Made by a program: the position numbers and the translations under genes. A model generated the notes under the pieces. The model worked only from the letters and a program-made list of their open reading frames with translations. It was not told the DNA's origin and did no database searches. Source: Actinospica acidithermotolerans (GTDB lineage Bacteria > Actinomycetota > Actinomycetes > Streptomycetales > Catenulisporaceae). Taken from it: DNA of 64,000 nucleotides. The stretch lies in contig NZ_JAGSOH010000002.1 of assembly GCF_018139625.1 (NCBI RefSeq), positions 1 to 64,000 of the forward strand, read 5' to 3'. Below, piece after piece: positions 1-11,694 of the stretch (within the stretch, counting starts at the first letter, position 1; every line of letters starts with the position of its first letter).

Positions 1-1854
1 GGTCCGGCGCTGCCTCCGTCGCCCGCGCCGCATCAGTCGCAGGGCGGTTCGGCGCTGCCGCCGCCCCCGCCGCCGCCGCCGCCGAACGCGCAGACGTCGC
101 GGAACACTGACTCGTCGGCTGACGCGTCGTCCGCCGCCGCGCGCTCCAGCGAGCTTCCGGTGGACCCGCCCGCGCCCGGCGTGTGGCAGGCCGCCGCCCC
201 GTCCCCGGCCACTCCGCCGTCACCGCCTTCGCTGCCCACTCCGCCGTCGCCGGCCACTTCGCCGTCGCCGCCTTCCCCGGCCACTCCGCCGTCGCCTTCG
301 TCGCCGGTCCAGGACCAGCGCTCCGAGTCGCCCGCTCCCCCGGCGCTGCCGAAGCCGCTGTCCGCGCCGCCGCAGTCGCAGTCGCTGCCCGCGCCGCTGA
401 CGCCGCCGGCGCCGCCCGCGACGCAGGGTTCGCAGAACCTGCCCGCCCCGGTGCCCGCGCCGCAGTTCCCCGCTCCGCAGCCGCCGCACCCGGCGCCGCC
501 CATGCCGATCAACCAGGCGCCGGTCAACACCCCGCAGCCGCCGCAGCCCGGTCCGAACCCCGGTCCGCAGCCGTTCGCGGTGTTCAACGCGCCGACGCCA
601 CAGCAGGGCCCGCAGCAGGGCGACCAGCCGATCTACGCGCCACAGCAGCAGCAGCCTCCGTACGGCTACCCGCAGCAGCAGGCTCCATACGGCTACCCGC
701 AGCAGTACCCCGGACAGCCGGGCCAGCCGCCGCAGGGTCCGCAGCAGCCGCTGCCCGGCCAGCCGTACGACTCCGGCCAGAACCCGGCGCCGCAGCCCGG
801 CTACTTCCCGGCCCAGCAGCTGCCGCCGGCCCCGAACTCCGGCTACACCGCGTCCGCCGGGCAGTCCTACGGCTCCGGCCTGGCCACGCCGCTGGGCTTC
901 CAGGCCTCGCAGGAGCTCAGCTCGGAGCGCCTGGTGCGCCGGGCCGAGCCGGTGGCCAAGACCGGCTGGCGGCGCACCGTGCGCTCGGTCAGCGGCGGCG
1001 TCATCAAGGTCAAGCCCGGCAAGTCCGAGGCGCAGCGGCTGGAGAAGCTCGAGCGGATCCGCACGCCGCTGCTCGGCTGCTACAAGATCGCGGTCATCTC
1101 GCTCAAGGGCGGCGTCGGCAAGACCACGACGACCACCGCCCTCGGCGCGACGCTCGCCTGGAACCGCGGCGACCGCGTCATCGCGGTGGACGCCAACCCC
1201 GACGCCGGCACGCTCGGCCGCCGCGTGCGCCGGGAGACCGGCGCGACGATCCGCGACATGATGCAGGCGCTGCCGAACATCCGCAGCTACGTGGACATGC
1301 GCCGGTTCACCTCGCAGGCCCCGAGCCGGCTCGAGGTGCTGGCCAACGACGTCGACCCGGCCGTCTCGACCACGTTCAACGACGAGGACTACCGGCGGAT
1401 CATCGAGGCGCTGCAGAACCAGTACTCGATAATCCTCACCGACTCCGGCACCGGCCTGCTCTACTCGGCGATGCGCGGCGTGCTGACGATGGCCGACCAG
1501 CTGATCGTCGTCGCGACGCCGAGCGTGGACGGCGGCAACTCGGCCTCGACCACGCTGGACTGGCTGATCGCGCACGGCTTCGAGGACCTGGTCCGCCGCT
1601 CGATCACGGTGATCTCCGCGGTGCGCCCGTCGTCCAAGGAGATCGACCTGTCCCAGCTGGTCGCGCACTTCGCGGCGCGCTGCCGGGCGGTCGTCTCGGT
1701 GCCGTACGACTCGCACCTCGCCACCGGCGCCGAGGTCGACCTCGAGTACCTCAAGCCGGCCACCGCGGACGCCTACCTGGAGCTCGCCGCGCACGTCGCG
1801 GACGGTTTCGCCTCGCAGCGCGGCGCCGGTCCGCAGCACCACTTCGGGCCCTGA
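1..1854 (+). CDS. MinD/ParA-type ATPase with proline-rich N-terminal region (5' end outside window)
   Basis: The frame is open to the first base of the window, so the gene starts upstream and only its last 617 codons are visible. About the first 280 visible residues are Pro/Ala/Gln-rich with Gln-Tyr-Gly-Pro repeats (PYGYPQQQ). A basic linker follows, then a MinD/ParA ATPase domain with a deviant Walker A ([10 protein letters not shown], near visible residue 369) and a later '[10 protein letters not shown]...[12 protein letters not shown]' region typical of the fold. The combination of a long proline-rich arm with a MinD domain resembles EspI-like proteins of type VII secretion loci and other actinobacterial cell-pole ATPases. 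No secretion genes are visible, so the partner is unknown. The GTG at 160 is unlikely to be the start because the same composition continues upstream of it. Confidence 0.85.
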   Translation, partial: GPALPPSPAPHQSQGGSALPPPPPPPPPNAQTSRNTDSSADASSAAARSSELPVDPPAPGVWQAAAPSPATPPSPPSLPTPPSPATSPSPPSPATPPSPSSPVQDQRSESPAPPALPKPLSAPPQSQSLPAPLTPPAPPATQGSQNLPAPVPAPQFPAPQPPHPAPPMPINQAPVNTPQPPQPGPNPGPQPFAVFNAPTPQQGPQQGDQPIYAPQQQQPPYGYPQQQAPYGYPQQYPGQPGQPPQGPQQPLPGQPYDSGQNPAPQPGYFPAQQLPPAPNSGYTASAGQSYGSGLATPLGFQASQELSSERLVRRAEPVAKTGWRRTVRSVSGGVIKVKPGKSEAQRLEKLERIRTPLLGCYKIAVISLKGGVGKTTTTTALGATLAWNRGDRVIAVDANPDAGTLGRRVRRETGATIRDMMQALPNIRSYVDMRRFTSQAPSRLEVLANDVDPAVSTTFNDEDYRRIIEALQNQYSIILTDSGTGLLYSAMRGVLTMADQLIVVATPSVDGGNSASTTLDWLIAHGFEDLVRRSITVISAVRPSSKEIDLSQLVAHFAARCRAVVSVPYDSHLATGAEVDLEYLKPATADAYLELAAHVADGFASQRGAGPQHHFGP

Positions 1855-1874
1855 TCCGCAGGTACCATGGCGCC

Positions 1875-3503
1875 GTGAGCGAACAGCGCGAGCGCGGCGC
1901 GGATCAGGATCAGGACCACGAAGGCGGACGCGGCCCGAAGCGACGGGTCGTGCTCGGCGCGGCGGCGGCGGGCGCGCTCGGCGCCGTGGGAGTCGGTATC
2001 GCGGTCACGCAGCACTCCGGGGCCTCCGGCGCACCCGGGTTCTCGAGCGCCACTGCGGCGTCGGGGGCAGGCCCGAGCGCGGCCGCCGGCGTGTCCGCGG
2101 CGTCCTCGTCGGCCGTCGCCGAGGAGGACCTGCCGGGCGACGCGAACTGGCGGATCACCTCGGCCGGCAAGCCCGACGCGATCCAGGGATACGCCGATCG
2201 GTACAGCGTGCTGCCGGGTCAGCAGTTCGGCCTCTACGTCTCGACGACCGCCGCGTCGTACCAGGTCCGCGCGTTCCGCGTCGGCTGGTATGGCGGCGCC
2301 GAGGCTCGTCTCGTGTGGACGTCCGAGTCGCAGCGGGGGGCGATGCAGTCCGCCTCGCGGCTCGACAGCGCCACGCGCCGCGTCTCGACCGAATGGACCA
2401 AATCGCTGACCGTCTCGACGGACGGCTGGCCCGCGGGCGCCTACCTGCTGCGCCTCGACGCCGCGAACGGCCATCAGCGCTACGTGCCGATGATCGTGCG
2501 GTCGTCGAGCGCGAAGGGCAGACTGCTGCTGATGCACGCGGTTGCTACGTGGCAGGCGTACAACCTGTGGGGCGGCTACAGCCTCTACCAGGGTCCGAAC
2601 GGAAGCTACGACACCCGGTCGCTCGTGGTCAGCTTCGATCGGCCGTACGACGACGTCGGCGCCGAGAAGTTCCTGGTCTACGAGCGCGCGGCGGTCGTGC
2701 TCGCGGAACGCCTCGGCCTGCCGGTCGCGTACACCACGGGCATCGACGTGCACGACGATCCGAGCATCCTCGACGGCGCCAATGCGGTCTTCTCTCTCGG
2801 CCACGACGAGTACTGGACGCCGCAGCAGCGCAAGAGCGTCATGGCCGCGCGCGATGCGGGCACGAACGTCGCGTTCCTCGGCGCGAACACGTGCTTCCGC
2901 CGGATCCGCCTCTCCGACACAGCGCTCGGCGCGAACCGCGACGTGGCCTGCTATAAGACCTCTTACGAGCAGGATCCGCTGTACGGCCGCGACAACGCGC
3001 TCGTGACCACGGACTTCCGCGCCGACCCGTCACCCGATCCCGAATCGTCGATGACCGGCGTGCTCTACGAGAACTATCCGACCGACGCGCCCTATGTCGT
3101 CCTGAACGCCGACCACTGGCTGTTCGACGGCACTGGCGTGAAGAAGGGCGACAGCTTCGACCACCTCATCGGCGTCGAGTACGACCGCGTGACGCCGGAC
3201 CAGCCGACGCCGCGGCCGATCGAGATCGTCGCGCACTCCCCGCTGGTCTGCAACGGCGAGTCGAGTCACTCGGACTCGGCGTACTACACGGTCGCCAGCG
3301 GCGCCGGCGTCTTCGCCTCGGGAACGATGCGCTGGGTCGAGGGCCTGCTCGCGGGTACCCCCGACGCGGACAACGGCATGGATGCCAGGACCGGCGCCTT
3401 CGTCACGAAGACGACCGAGAACCTGATGCGCGCCTTCGCCTCAGGCCCCGCGGGCCACGGCCAACCGGTCCCGAAGGACAACGTCGCCGAGGTCTACGCG
3501 TAG
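1875..3503 (+). CDS. Tat-exported N,N-dimethylformamidase beta-subunit-like protein
   Basis: A 542-residue protein starting at GTG 1875; the open frame extends further left, but only as a shadow of the preceding gene. The N-terminus has a short charged stretch, then KRRVVLGAAAAGALGAVGVG, a twin-arginine-like signal, followed by a Ser/Ala-rich linker. The body resembles the large-subunit C-terminal domain of N,N-dimethylformamidase: 'FRVGWYGG' near the start, then 'WQAYNLWGG', 'GLPVAYTTGIDVH' and 'SLGHDEYW'. The last contains the His-x-Glu pair that in dimethylformamidase lies at the iron site. Homologues of this domain are common in actinobacteria as secreted proteins of unknown substrate. 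It follows the MinD-like gene by 20 bases and may share its transcript. Amidase activity is inferred from the family only. Confidence 0.75.
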   Translation: MSEQRERGADQDQDHEGGRGPKRRVVLGAAAAGALGAVGVGIAVTQHSGASGAPGFSSATAASGAGPSAAAGVSAASSSAVAEEDLPGDANWRITSAGKPDAIQGYADRYSVLPGQQFGLYVSTTAASYQVRAFRVGWYGGAEARLVWTSESQRGAMQSASRLDSATRRVSTEWTKSLTVSTDGWPAGAYLLRLDAANGHQRYVPMIVRSSSAKGRLLLMHAVATWQAYNLWGGYSLYQGPNGSYDTRSLVVSFDRPYDDVGAEKFLVYERAAVVLAERLGLPVAYTTGIDVHDDPSILDGANAVFSLGHDEYWTPQQRKSVMAARDAGTNVAFLGANTCFRRIRLSDTALGANRDVACYKTSYEQDPLYGRDNALVTTDFRADPSPDPESSMTGVLYENYPTDAPYVVLNADHWLFDGTGVKKGDSFDHLIGVEYDRVTPDQPTPRPIEIVAHSPLVCNGESSHSDSAYYTVASGAGVFASGTMRWVEGLLAGTPDADNGMDARTGAFVTKTTENLMRAFASGPAGHGQPVPKDNVAEVYA

Positions 3504-3525
3504 CGGGGACACTTTCCTGCATACT

Positions 3526-3542
3526 GTTGCGCTATGAGCAAC
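3526..3542. promoter_or_regulatory. Palindrome over the iclR start codon, candidate operator
   Basis: GTTGCGCTATGAGCAAC contains GTTGC and GCAAC as inverted arms around a 7-base centre that includes the ATG. A TAnnnT hexamer (TACTGT, 3522-3527) sits so that transcription would begin at or next to the ATG (3534), and no Shine-Dalgarno sequence precedes it. The arrangement suggests a leaderless, self-repressed regulator gene. Related sequences occur at 9012-9028 and 9208-9224. Confidence 0.5.
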
Positions 3543-4316
3543 ACTGAGGGCGTGTCGGGCGCGTCGCCGGTGCAGTCGGTGGATCGGGCGGTCAGCATCC
3601 TGGAACTGCTCGCCGGGCGCGGCGAACTCGGGATCACGGAGCTCGCCGCGCACCTCGGCGTGCACAAGTCCACGGCCTTCCGCCTCGCCGCCGCCCTGGA
3701 ACGCAGGGGCCTGATCGAGCAGACCCGCGAGCGCGGCGCCTACCGCCTCGGCTTCGGCCTACTCCGCCTCGCGGGCGCGATGAGCGGCCAGATGGACCTG
3801 AACCAGCAGAGCCGGCCGATCTGCGCCCGTCTCGCCGACGAGGTCGGCGAGACGGTCAACATAGCCGTGCTCGACGGCTCCAGCGCGGTCAACATCGACC
3901 AGGTGCTCGGACGCTCCTCCATCACGACGCACAACTGGGTCGGCCAACGCACGCCGCTCCACGCCACGTCCAGCGGCAAGGTCCTGCTCGCGCACCTCCC
4001 GGACGACCGCGCGGCGGCCCTGATCGCCGAAGGCCTCGAACCCTCCACCCCCCGCACGTTCACCGACCCCGCCGCGCTGCGCGAGCAGCTAGAGCAGGCG
4101 CGAGCGGCCGGCTACGCCTACACCGTCGAAGAACTCGAACCCGGCCTCAACGCCGTGGCCGCCCCGATCCGCGGCCCCGGCGGCCTCGTCATCGCCGCCG
4201 TCAGCGCGTCAGGCCCCTCATTCCGCCTGCCCGAGGCGCGCATCCCCGAAGTCGCCGAACGCGTCATCGCGGCGGCTACCGAGATCTCGTACCTCATGGG
4301 GCACCTGCCGGGCTGA
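3534..4316 (+). CDS. IclR-family transcriptional regulator
   Basis: A 260-residue protein, the normal IclR length. The N-terminal winged helix-turn-helix (about residues 15-75) contains 'VDRAVSILELLAGRGELG', 'ELAAHLGVHKSTAFRLAAAL' and 'RGLIEQ'. The effector-binding domain follows (about 85-250) with 'ICARLADEVGETVNIAVLDG', 'LHATSSGKVLLAHL' and 'AAPIRGPGG', all classic family signatures. It faces the permease gene tail-to-tail and lies next to the choline/betaine genes, so control of those genes is a reasonable inference; the effector may be choline, betaine or a later intermediate. The ATG sits inside a palindrome that recurs in altered form between the two divergent catabolic operons. Confidence 0.93.
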   Translation: MSNTEGVSGASPVQSVDRAVSILELLAGRGELGITELAAHLGVHKSTAFRLAAALERRGLIEQTRERGAYRLGFGLLRLAGAMSGQMDLNQQSRPICARLADEVGETVNIAVLDGSSAVNIDQVLGRSSITTHNWVGQRTPLHATSSGKVLLAHLPDDRAAALIAEGLEPSTPRTFTDPAALREQLEQARAAGYAYTVEELEPGLNAVAAPIRGPGGLVIAAVSASGPSFRLPEARIPEVAERVIAAATEISYLMGHLPG

Positions 4317-4333
4317 GCCGGAGCCACGCGCGG

Positions 4334-4372
4334 CTGCCGGGCGGAGCACGCGATCCGCTCTCCACCCGGCAG
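4334..4372. terminator. Hairpin between convergent iclR and permease genes
   Basis: CTGCCGGG at 4334-4341 pairs with CCCGGCAG at 4365-4372, and the stem continues inward as GGAG(A)C against GCTCTCC with one mismatch and one bulge. It lies in the 64-base gap between two converging genes, so it probably ends transcription from both sides. There is no clear U-run on either strand. Confidence 0.55.
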
Positions 4373-4380
4373 TCGCCGAA

Positions 4381-5958
4381 TCAGACCTCCGGCAGCGCCT
4401 CCGGCACCACCTCCCCCTCGATCACCGACTCGATCACCGACTCGGTCACGCGGCCATGCTGGCGCAGTGCGTAGTAGGCGGCGCCGACGAGGACGATGAC
4501 GGTGGTGAACACGACGCCGCCCCACTGGTAGTACCAGTGGTCGCTGCCGTAGACGGCGGCGCGGGGCCAGGCGAGGTTGACGATCATCGCGGCGCCGTAG
4601 AGGACGGCGAAGCCGTTGACGAGCAGGCCCCAGCGGCCGAGGCTGAAGTACGCGCCGTGCTCGGGTCCCGGCCAGCCGCCGCGCAGGCGGCGCAGCAGGA
4701 CGGGAGCGGTGACCATCAGGTACGGGATGTAGAACAGGATGATGGCCACCGACGTGAGGATGTAGAACACCCGCTGGTTTCCGATGTTGATCAGCAGCAG
4801 CACGATCGTCAGGCCGCCGGTGAGCAGCGCGGGCAGGACGGGGGTGCGGGAGCGCTCGGAGACCTTGGCGAGCGAGGCGGAGAAGGGCAGCCGCTGGTCG
4901 CGGGCCATGGAGAAGATGAGCCGGATCGCGGCGGTCTGCACGGCGAGGCAGCACACGGTGATCGCGATCGCCGAGCAGATCAGGAAGACGTCTCCGAGTC
5001 CGTTGCCGAGCACGCTCTTGACGATGTACGGCAGGCCGAGGGTGCCGATGTTCGAGTCGCCGAGGTTCTTGGTGGCCATCATCGCGAACAGCATCAGCAG
5101 GCCGCCGATGACGAACGCGGCGCTGATGGCGCGCAGGATCGCCTTCGGGGCGTGCTTGCGCGGTTCGAGGGTCTCCTCGGCGAGCGAGCCGGCGGTGTCG
5201 AAGCCGTAGAACACGTACGCGCTCATGACGGCCGCGACGAGGAACGCGCCGACGTAGCCGCCCGCGTGCCCGGCTCCGGTCCCGTTGGTCTCGGTGACGA
5301 TCTGCGGGCCGTGCTTGACGTGCGCGATCAGCAGGATGACGAGCAGCGTGGAGCCGCAGAGCTCGACGAGCACGCCGAAGTTGTTGATCTTCGCCATCGC
5401 CTTCACGCCGAGGATGTTCACGACCGTCGTGAACACGATCAGCGCGAGGGCGAGCACGATGGCGTTCCGCGCGCCGGCCGGGGTGCTGGTCAGGCCCGCG
5501 TCGGAGGAGCCGCCGACGATCTCGAAGCCGAGCGAGACCTGCGGCAGGATCACCTGGTAGGCCACGGCGACGGCCGCCGCGGTGACGATCGAGCCGATGA
5601 TGATGATCCAGCCGGCCATCCAGGACGTGGCCGGGCTGGCGATCTGCTTGGCCCACTGGTAGACCGAGCCGGCCAGCGGGAACTGCCCGGCCAGCTCGGC
5701 GAAGCAGAGCGCGACGGCGAACTGGCCGAGGAAGACCAGCGGCCAGGTCCAGATCATCGCCGGTCCCCCGGCGCCGAAGCCGAAGCCGAAGAGCTGGAAG
5801 ACACCGGTCATGATGGAGATGTAGCTGAACCCGGCGGCGAAGCTGGAGAAGGAGCCGAGGGATCGGTGCAGCTCCTGCTTGTAGCCGAATCGGGCCAGAT
5901 CGCGTGTGTCGCCCGGTTCGGCGAGGGCGGTGGCTGCGGGCGGTTCGGATGAGGTCAC
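4381..5958 (-). CDS. APC-family amino acid/choline-type permease
   Basis: A 525-residue polytopic membrane protein of the amino acid-polyamine-organocation superfamily. The N-terminal cytoplasmic stretch leads into 'FGYKQELHRSLGSFSSFAAG' and about twelve hydrophobic helices, including 'GSVYQWAKQI' and 'SAYVFYGFDTAGSLAEETLEPRK', which are hallmark positions of the family. It starts at GTG 5958, preceded by AAGGAG, four bases after the stop of the GMC dehydrogenase gene, so the two are translationally close and in one operon. The neighbours suggest uptake of choline, betaine or a related amine; the substrate cannot be read from sequence. Near the C-terminus a 12-base direct repeat (4421-4432, 4433-4444) encodes a doubled ESVI unit. 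Confidence 0.88.
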   Translation of the reverse strand: MTSSEPPAATALAEPGDTRDLARFGYKQELHRSLGSFSSFAAGFSYISIMTGVFQLFGFGFGAGGPAMIWTWPLVFLGQFAVALCFAELAGQFPLAGSVYQWAKQIASPATSWMAGWIIIIGSIVTAAAVAVAYQVILPQVSLGFEIVGGSSDAGLTSTPAGARNAIVLALALIVFTTVVNILGVKAMAKINNFGVLVELCGSTLLVILLIAHVKHGPQIVTETNGTGAGHAGGYVGAFLVAAVMSAYVFYGFDTAGSLAEETLEPRKHAPKAILRAISAAFVIGGLLMLFAMMATKNLGDSNIGTLGLPYIVKSVLGNGLGDVFLICSAIAITVCCLAVQTAAIRLIFSMARDQRLPFSASLAKVSERSRTPVLPALLTGGLTIVLLLINIGNQRVFYILTSVAIILFYIPYLMVTAPVLLRRLRGGWPGPEHGAYFSLGRWGLLVNGFAVLYGAAMIVNLAWPRAAVYGSDHWYYQWGGVVFTTVIVLVGAAYYALRQHGRVTESVIESVIEGEVVPEALPEV

Positions 5959-5962
5959 GTGC

Positions 5963-7483
5963 TCACTCCTTAGCGATCAGGGTTGCTGCCTTCTCGCCGA
6001 TCATCAGCACGGCCACCATCGGGTTGACGGTGGGCATGCTCGGGAACACGGAGGCGTCGGCGATCCGCACTCCGGCCACGCCGCGCAGCCGCAGCTCGGG
6101 GTCGACGACGGCGAGCCCGTCGTCCGCGGCGCCCATCCGGCAGGTGCCGGCCGGATGGAAGACGGTGAACGCGGCACGCCGCGCGTACTCGGACAGCTCC
6201 TCGTCCCCGGTCACGTCGGGTCCGGGCGCCACCTCGCGCAGCAGCCAGTCGGACAACGGGGCCGTCCGGGCGACCTCGCGGGCCAGCCGGATGCCGTCGA
6301 CGAGGGTCCGGGCGTCGTAGTCGTCCGGGTCGGTGAAGTAGCGGAAGTCCAGCGCGGGCTTCACCGCGGGGTCGGCGCTGGTGAGGTAGAGCCGGCCGCG
6401 GCTGTGCGGCCGCGGGATGTTCGGGGTCATGCACACCCCGTGCTCGGGCACCGGGTAGCCGAGCGGGGCCGTGTTCTCGCAGAACGGGATCTGGTAGAAG
6501 TGGAACATCAGGTCGGGGCGCGGATCGCCGGCGTCCCGGCGCACGAACAGGCCCGCGTCCGAGTCCATCGCCGACTCCGGCGGCAGCGGCGCCTTCGTCT
6601 CCCAGATGATGATCGACTCGGGGTGGTCGAGCAGGTTCTCGCCGACTCCGGGTACGTCCGCGACGACCTCGATGCCGAGTTCGCGCAGCTGGTCCGCGGG
6701 GCCGATCCCGGAGAGCAGCAGCAGGCGCGGCGTGTCGATGGATCCGGCGCACAGCACGACTTCCTCGCGCGCTTCGACGAACTCGACGGAGCCGTCCGGC
6801 CGGCGCACGCGCACGCCGGTGGCGCGGCCGTCCGCCACCGACAGCTTCTCGACCCACGTCTCCAGGTGCAGGGTCAGGTTCGGCCGGTCGAGGACCGGGT
6901 GCAGGTAGGCGACGGAGGAGGACGAGCGGATGCCGGTTTCCGGGTCGTAGCCCACCGAGAAGAACCCGACGCCCTCGTCGAAGGGCTCGGCGTTGAAGTC
7001 CTCGATCTCCGCGATGCCGAGCGCGGTGCTGACGGCGGTGACGAAGTCCTTGGCGATCGGGTTCCGGTCCTTCTCGGCGACCGGCGCGATGGTGTTCCGC
7101 AGCCGCCGGTAGTGCGGCAGCATCGCCTCGTAGCCCCAGCCGGCGGCCCCGGCCGCCTCCCAGTCGGCGAAGTCGGCCGGCTGCGGCAGGAAGCTGATCA
7201 TGGTGTTGTGCGAGGAGCAGCCGCCGAGCACCCGGGCGCGCGAGTGCCGGATGTTGGAGTTGCCGCGCGGCTGCGGCGTGGTCGGGTAGTCGTAGTCGAG
7301 TTCGGTGCCGAGCAGGTTGATCCAGTTGCGCAGCCGGAGCACGCGGTCGTCGCCGAGGTCGCTGGGGCCCGCCTCGATCAGGCAGACGGTGCGGTCCGCG
7401 TTCTCGGTCAGCCGCGCGGCGAGCACGGCGCCCGCCGTGCCGCCGCCGACGATCACCACGTCGTGGATCTCGGCCGAAGTCAT
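5963..7483 (-). CDS. GMC-family FAD oxidoreductase, probable choline dehydrogenase
   Basis: A 506-residue protein with the N-terminal dinucleotide-binding motif VVIVGGGTAGAVLAARL, the GMC signature region 'RARVLGGCSSHNTMI', a second GMC signature around 'CAGSIDTPRLLLLSGIG', and a C-terminal 'FHPAGTCRMG' and 'VRIADASVFPSMPTVNPM' that carry the catalytic His/Asn region. Its length is slightly short for BetA (about 540-560). The start ATG is preceded by GGAGG. It lies between an aldehyde dehydrogenase and a permease, as expected for choline to betaine aldehyde oxidation. GMC enzymes are diverse, so the choline assignment rests mainly on context. Confidence 0.8.
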   Translation of the reverse strand: MTSAEIHDVVIVGGGTAGAVLAARLTENADRTVCLIEAGPSDLGDDRVLRLRNWINLLGTELDYDYPTTPQPRGNSNIRHSRARVLGGCSSHNTMISFLPQPADFADWEAAGAAGWGYEAMLPHYRRLRNTIAPVAEKDRNPIAKDFVTAVSTALGIAEIEDFNAEPFDEGVGFFSVGYDPETGIRSSSSVAYLHPVLDRPNLTLHLETWVEKLSVADGRATGVRVRRPDGSVEFVEAREEVVLCAGSIDTPRLLLLSGIGPADQLRELGIEVVADVPGVGENLLDHPESIIIWETKAPLPPESAMDSDAGLFVRRDAGDPRPDLMFHFYQIPFCENTAPLGYPVPEHGVCMTPNIPRPHSRGRLYLTSADPAVKPALDFRYFTDPDDYDARTLVDGIRLAREVARTAPLSDWLLREVAPGPDVTGDEELSEYARRAAFTVFHPAGTCRMGAADDGLAVVDPELRLRGVAGVRIADASVFPSMPTVNPMVAVLMIGEKAATLIAKE

Positions 7484-7504
7484 ATGCCTCCCTAGGTCGG
7501 TGCC

Positions 7505-8989
7505 TCAGCCCGAGAACCACCTCTGCGGCTTCGGGTCGAGCGTGCGCCAGATGTGCTTGGTCTCCTGGTACTCGCGCAGCCCGGCCGGGCCGAGTTCGCG
7601 GCCGGTGCCGGACTGCTTGTAGCCGCCCCATTCGGCCTGCGGCACGTAGGGGTGGTAGTCGTTGATCCACACCGTGCCGAGCCGCAGCCGGGCCGCGACC
7701 CGCGCGGCGCGCGCCTCGTTCGCCGTCCAGACGGCGCCGGCGAGGCCGTAGGGCGTGTCGTTGGCGAGCTCGACGGCCTCGTCCTCGGTCTCGAAGGTCT
7801 CGACGGTGAGCACCGGGCCGAAGACCTCCTCGCGCACGATGGTCATGCCCGCGGTGCAGTCGTCGAGCACGGCGGGCCGCAGGAAGAAGCCCGGCTTCAG
7901 GGCTGGCTCGGTCGGCCGCGTGCCGCCGCAGCGCAGCTTCGCGCCCTGCTGGAGCGCGCCCGAGATGTACCGCACGACCTTCTCGCGGTGGGCGGCCGAG
8001 ATCAGCGCGCCGGTCTCGCTGTCCTTGTCGAGGCCCCGGCCGACGCGGATCAGCTCAGCGCGGCGCACCAGCTCGGCGACGAACGGCTGGTGCAGGCTCC
8101 GGTGCAGCAGCAGGCGCGAGCCGGCCGAGCAGACCTGGCCGGAGTGCAGGAACGCGGCGGTGAGTGCGAAGTCCACCGCGGTGTCGAAGTCGGCGTCGTC
8201 GAACACGATGTTCGGGTTCTTGCCGCCGAGTTCGAGCGCGACGCGCTTGACCGTGCTGGCGGCGGCCCTCATGACGGACTTCCCGCTGGCCGCTCCGCCG
8301 GTGAACGACACGAGGTCGACGTCCGGGTGCGCGGCCAACGCGGCTCCGGCCGCGCCCGCGCCCAGAACGAGGTTCGCCACCCCGCTCGGCGCGCCTGCTT
8401 CGAGCAACGCGATCTCCAGCAGCTCGAACAGCCGGATGGTCGTCAAGGGGGTGAGCTCGCTCGGCTTGGCGACGAGCGTGTTCCCGGCCGCGAGCGCGGG
8501 CGCGATCTTCCAGGAGATCTGCAGCAGCGGGTAGTTCCACGGCGTGATCAGGCCGCACACGCCGACCGGCTCGTGCACGACGCGGCTGTCCACATCCGCA
8601 CGTCCGGCGTCGACGACGCGTCCCGAATCCTGGGCGGCCAACGCCGCGTAGTAGCGGTAGACGGCGGTGGAGTCGTCGACGTCGTATTCGCTCTCGGCGA
8701 GCGTCTTGCCGGTGTCGCGGGTCTCCAGCCTGGCGATGTCGTCGCGGTGCGTCTGGAGGGCATCGGCGACGGCGTTGAGCACGGCGATGCGCCGCGAGCT
8801 CGGCAATCCGGACCACTCGCCGCTCCGGAACGCCGCCTTCGCCGCGGCGACCGCGGCACCCACGTCGGCCGCATCCGCCTCGGCGACCTGCGCGATCACG
8901 GTCCCGTCGCAGGGATCGAGGATCGAGCGGGTGGCGCCGGCGGCGGACGGCCGCCAGGTGCCGTCGATGAAGAGCGAGTCGGAACGCAC
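7505..8989 (-). CDS. NAD-dependent aldehyde dehydrogenase, probable betaine aldehyde dehydrogenase
   Basis: A 494-residue member of the aldehyde dehydrogenase superfamily. It shows 'LITPWNYPLLQISWK' (substrate tunnel/cofactor region), 'SFTGGAASGK', the general-base segment 'VALELGGKNPNIVF' and the catalytic-cysteine segment 'GQVCSAGSRLLLH'. The GTG at 8989 is preferred over an upstream ATG (9088) because GAGGAGGT lies 9-10 bases before it and family similarity begins just after. First gene of a leftward operon with the GMC dehydrogenase (21-base gap) and permease, it would convert betaine aldehyde to glycine betaine. Candidate IclR sites lie upstream. Confidence 0.88.
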   Translation of the reverse strand: MRSDSLFIDGTWRPSAAGATRSILDPCDGTVIAQVAEADAADVGAAVAAAKAAFRSGEWSGLPSSRRIAVLNAVADALQTHRDDIARLETRDTGKTLAESEYDVDDSTAVYRYYAALAAQDSGRVVDAGRADVDSRVVHEPVGVCGLITPWNYPLLQISWKIAPALAAGNTLVAKPSELTPLTTIRLFELLEIALLEAGAPSGVANLVLGAGAAGAALAAHPDVDLVSFTGGAASGKSVMRAAASTVKRVALELGGKNPNIVFDDADFDTAVDFALTAAFLHSGQVCSAGSRLLLHRSLHQPFVAELVRRAELIRVGRGLDKDSETGALISAAHREKVVRYISGALQQGAKLRCGGTRPTEPALKPGFFLRPAVLDDCTAGMTIVREEVFGPVLTVETFETEDEAVELANDTPYGLAGAVWTANEARAARVAARLRLGTVWINDYHPYVPQAEWGGYKQSGTGRELGPAGLREYQETKHIWRTLDPKPQRWFSG

Positions 8990-9011
8990 GGTCGGACCTA
9001 CCTCCTCGATC

Positions 9012-9047
9012 GTTGCGCAATCAGAGACAGTCTCCTTATCGCGCAAC
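9012..9047. promoter_or_regulatory. Candidate IclR operator upstream of the aldehyde dehydrogenase operon
   Basis: CGTTGCGC (9011-9018) and GCGCAACG (9041-9048) are perfect 8-base inverted arms with starts 30 bases apart, about three helical turns. The 17 bases from 9012 match the iclR start-codon palindrome at 13 of 17 positions. TCCTTATCGCG at 9033-9043 recurs exactly at 9191-9201. The region lies just upstream of the leftward operon's ribosome-binding site, a position suited to repression. Confidence 0.45.
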
Positions 9048-9163
9048 GGGATTGCAGACAGCATGGAATCAGCCGAGTACCCCGTCAAGGCTCCGGAGTT
9101 AACTCGGCATGAGCCATTGTTTCCCCGTCGTATCAGCTCACAACGATGCCCCCGAGCCCTTGA

Positions 9164-11680
<2,517 letters not shown>

Positions 11681-11694
11681 GAAGGCGCACCCGG

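Noticed and set aside
183-1874. Long open frame leading into the dimethylformamidase-like gene, giving a 1106-residue protein
   Set aside because: The first part is an Ala/Arg-rich out-of-frame reading of the MinD-like gene. GTG 1875 directly precedes the Tat signal, so the longer form is a shadow.
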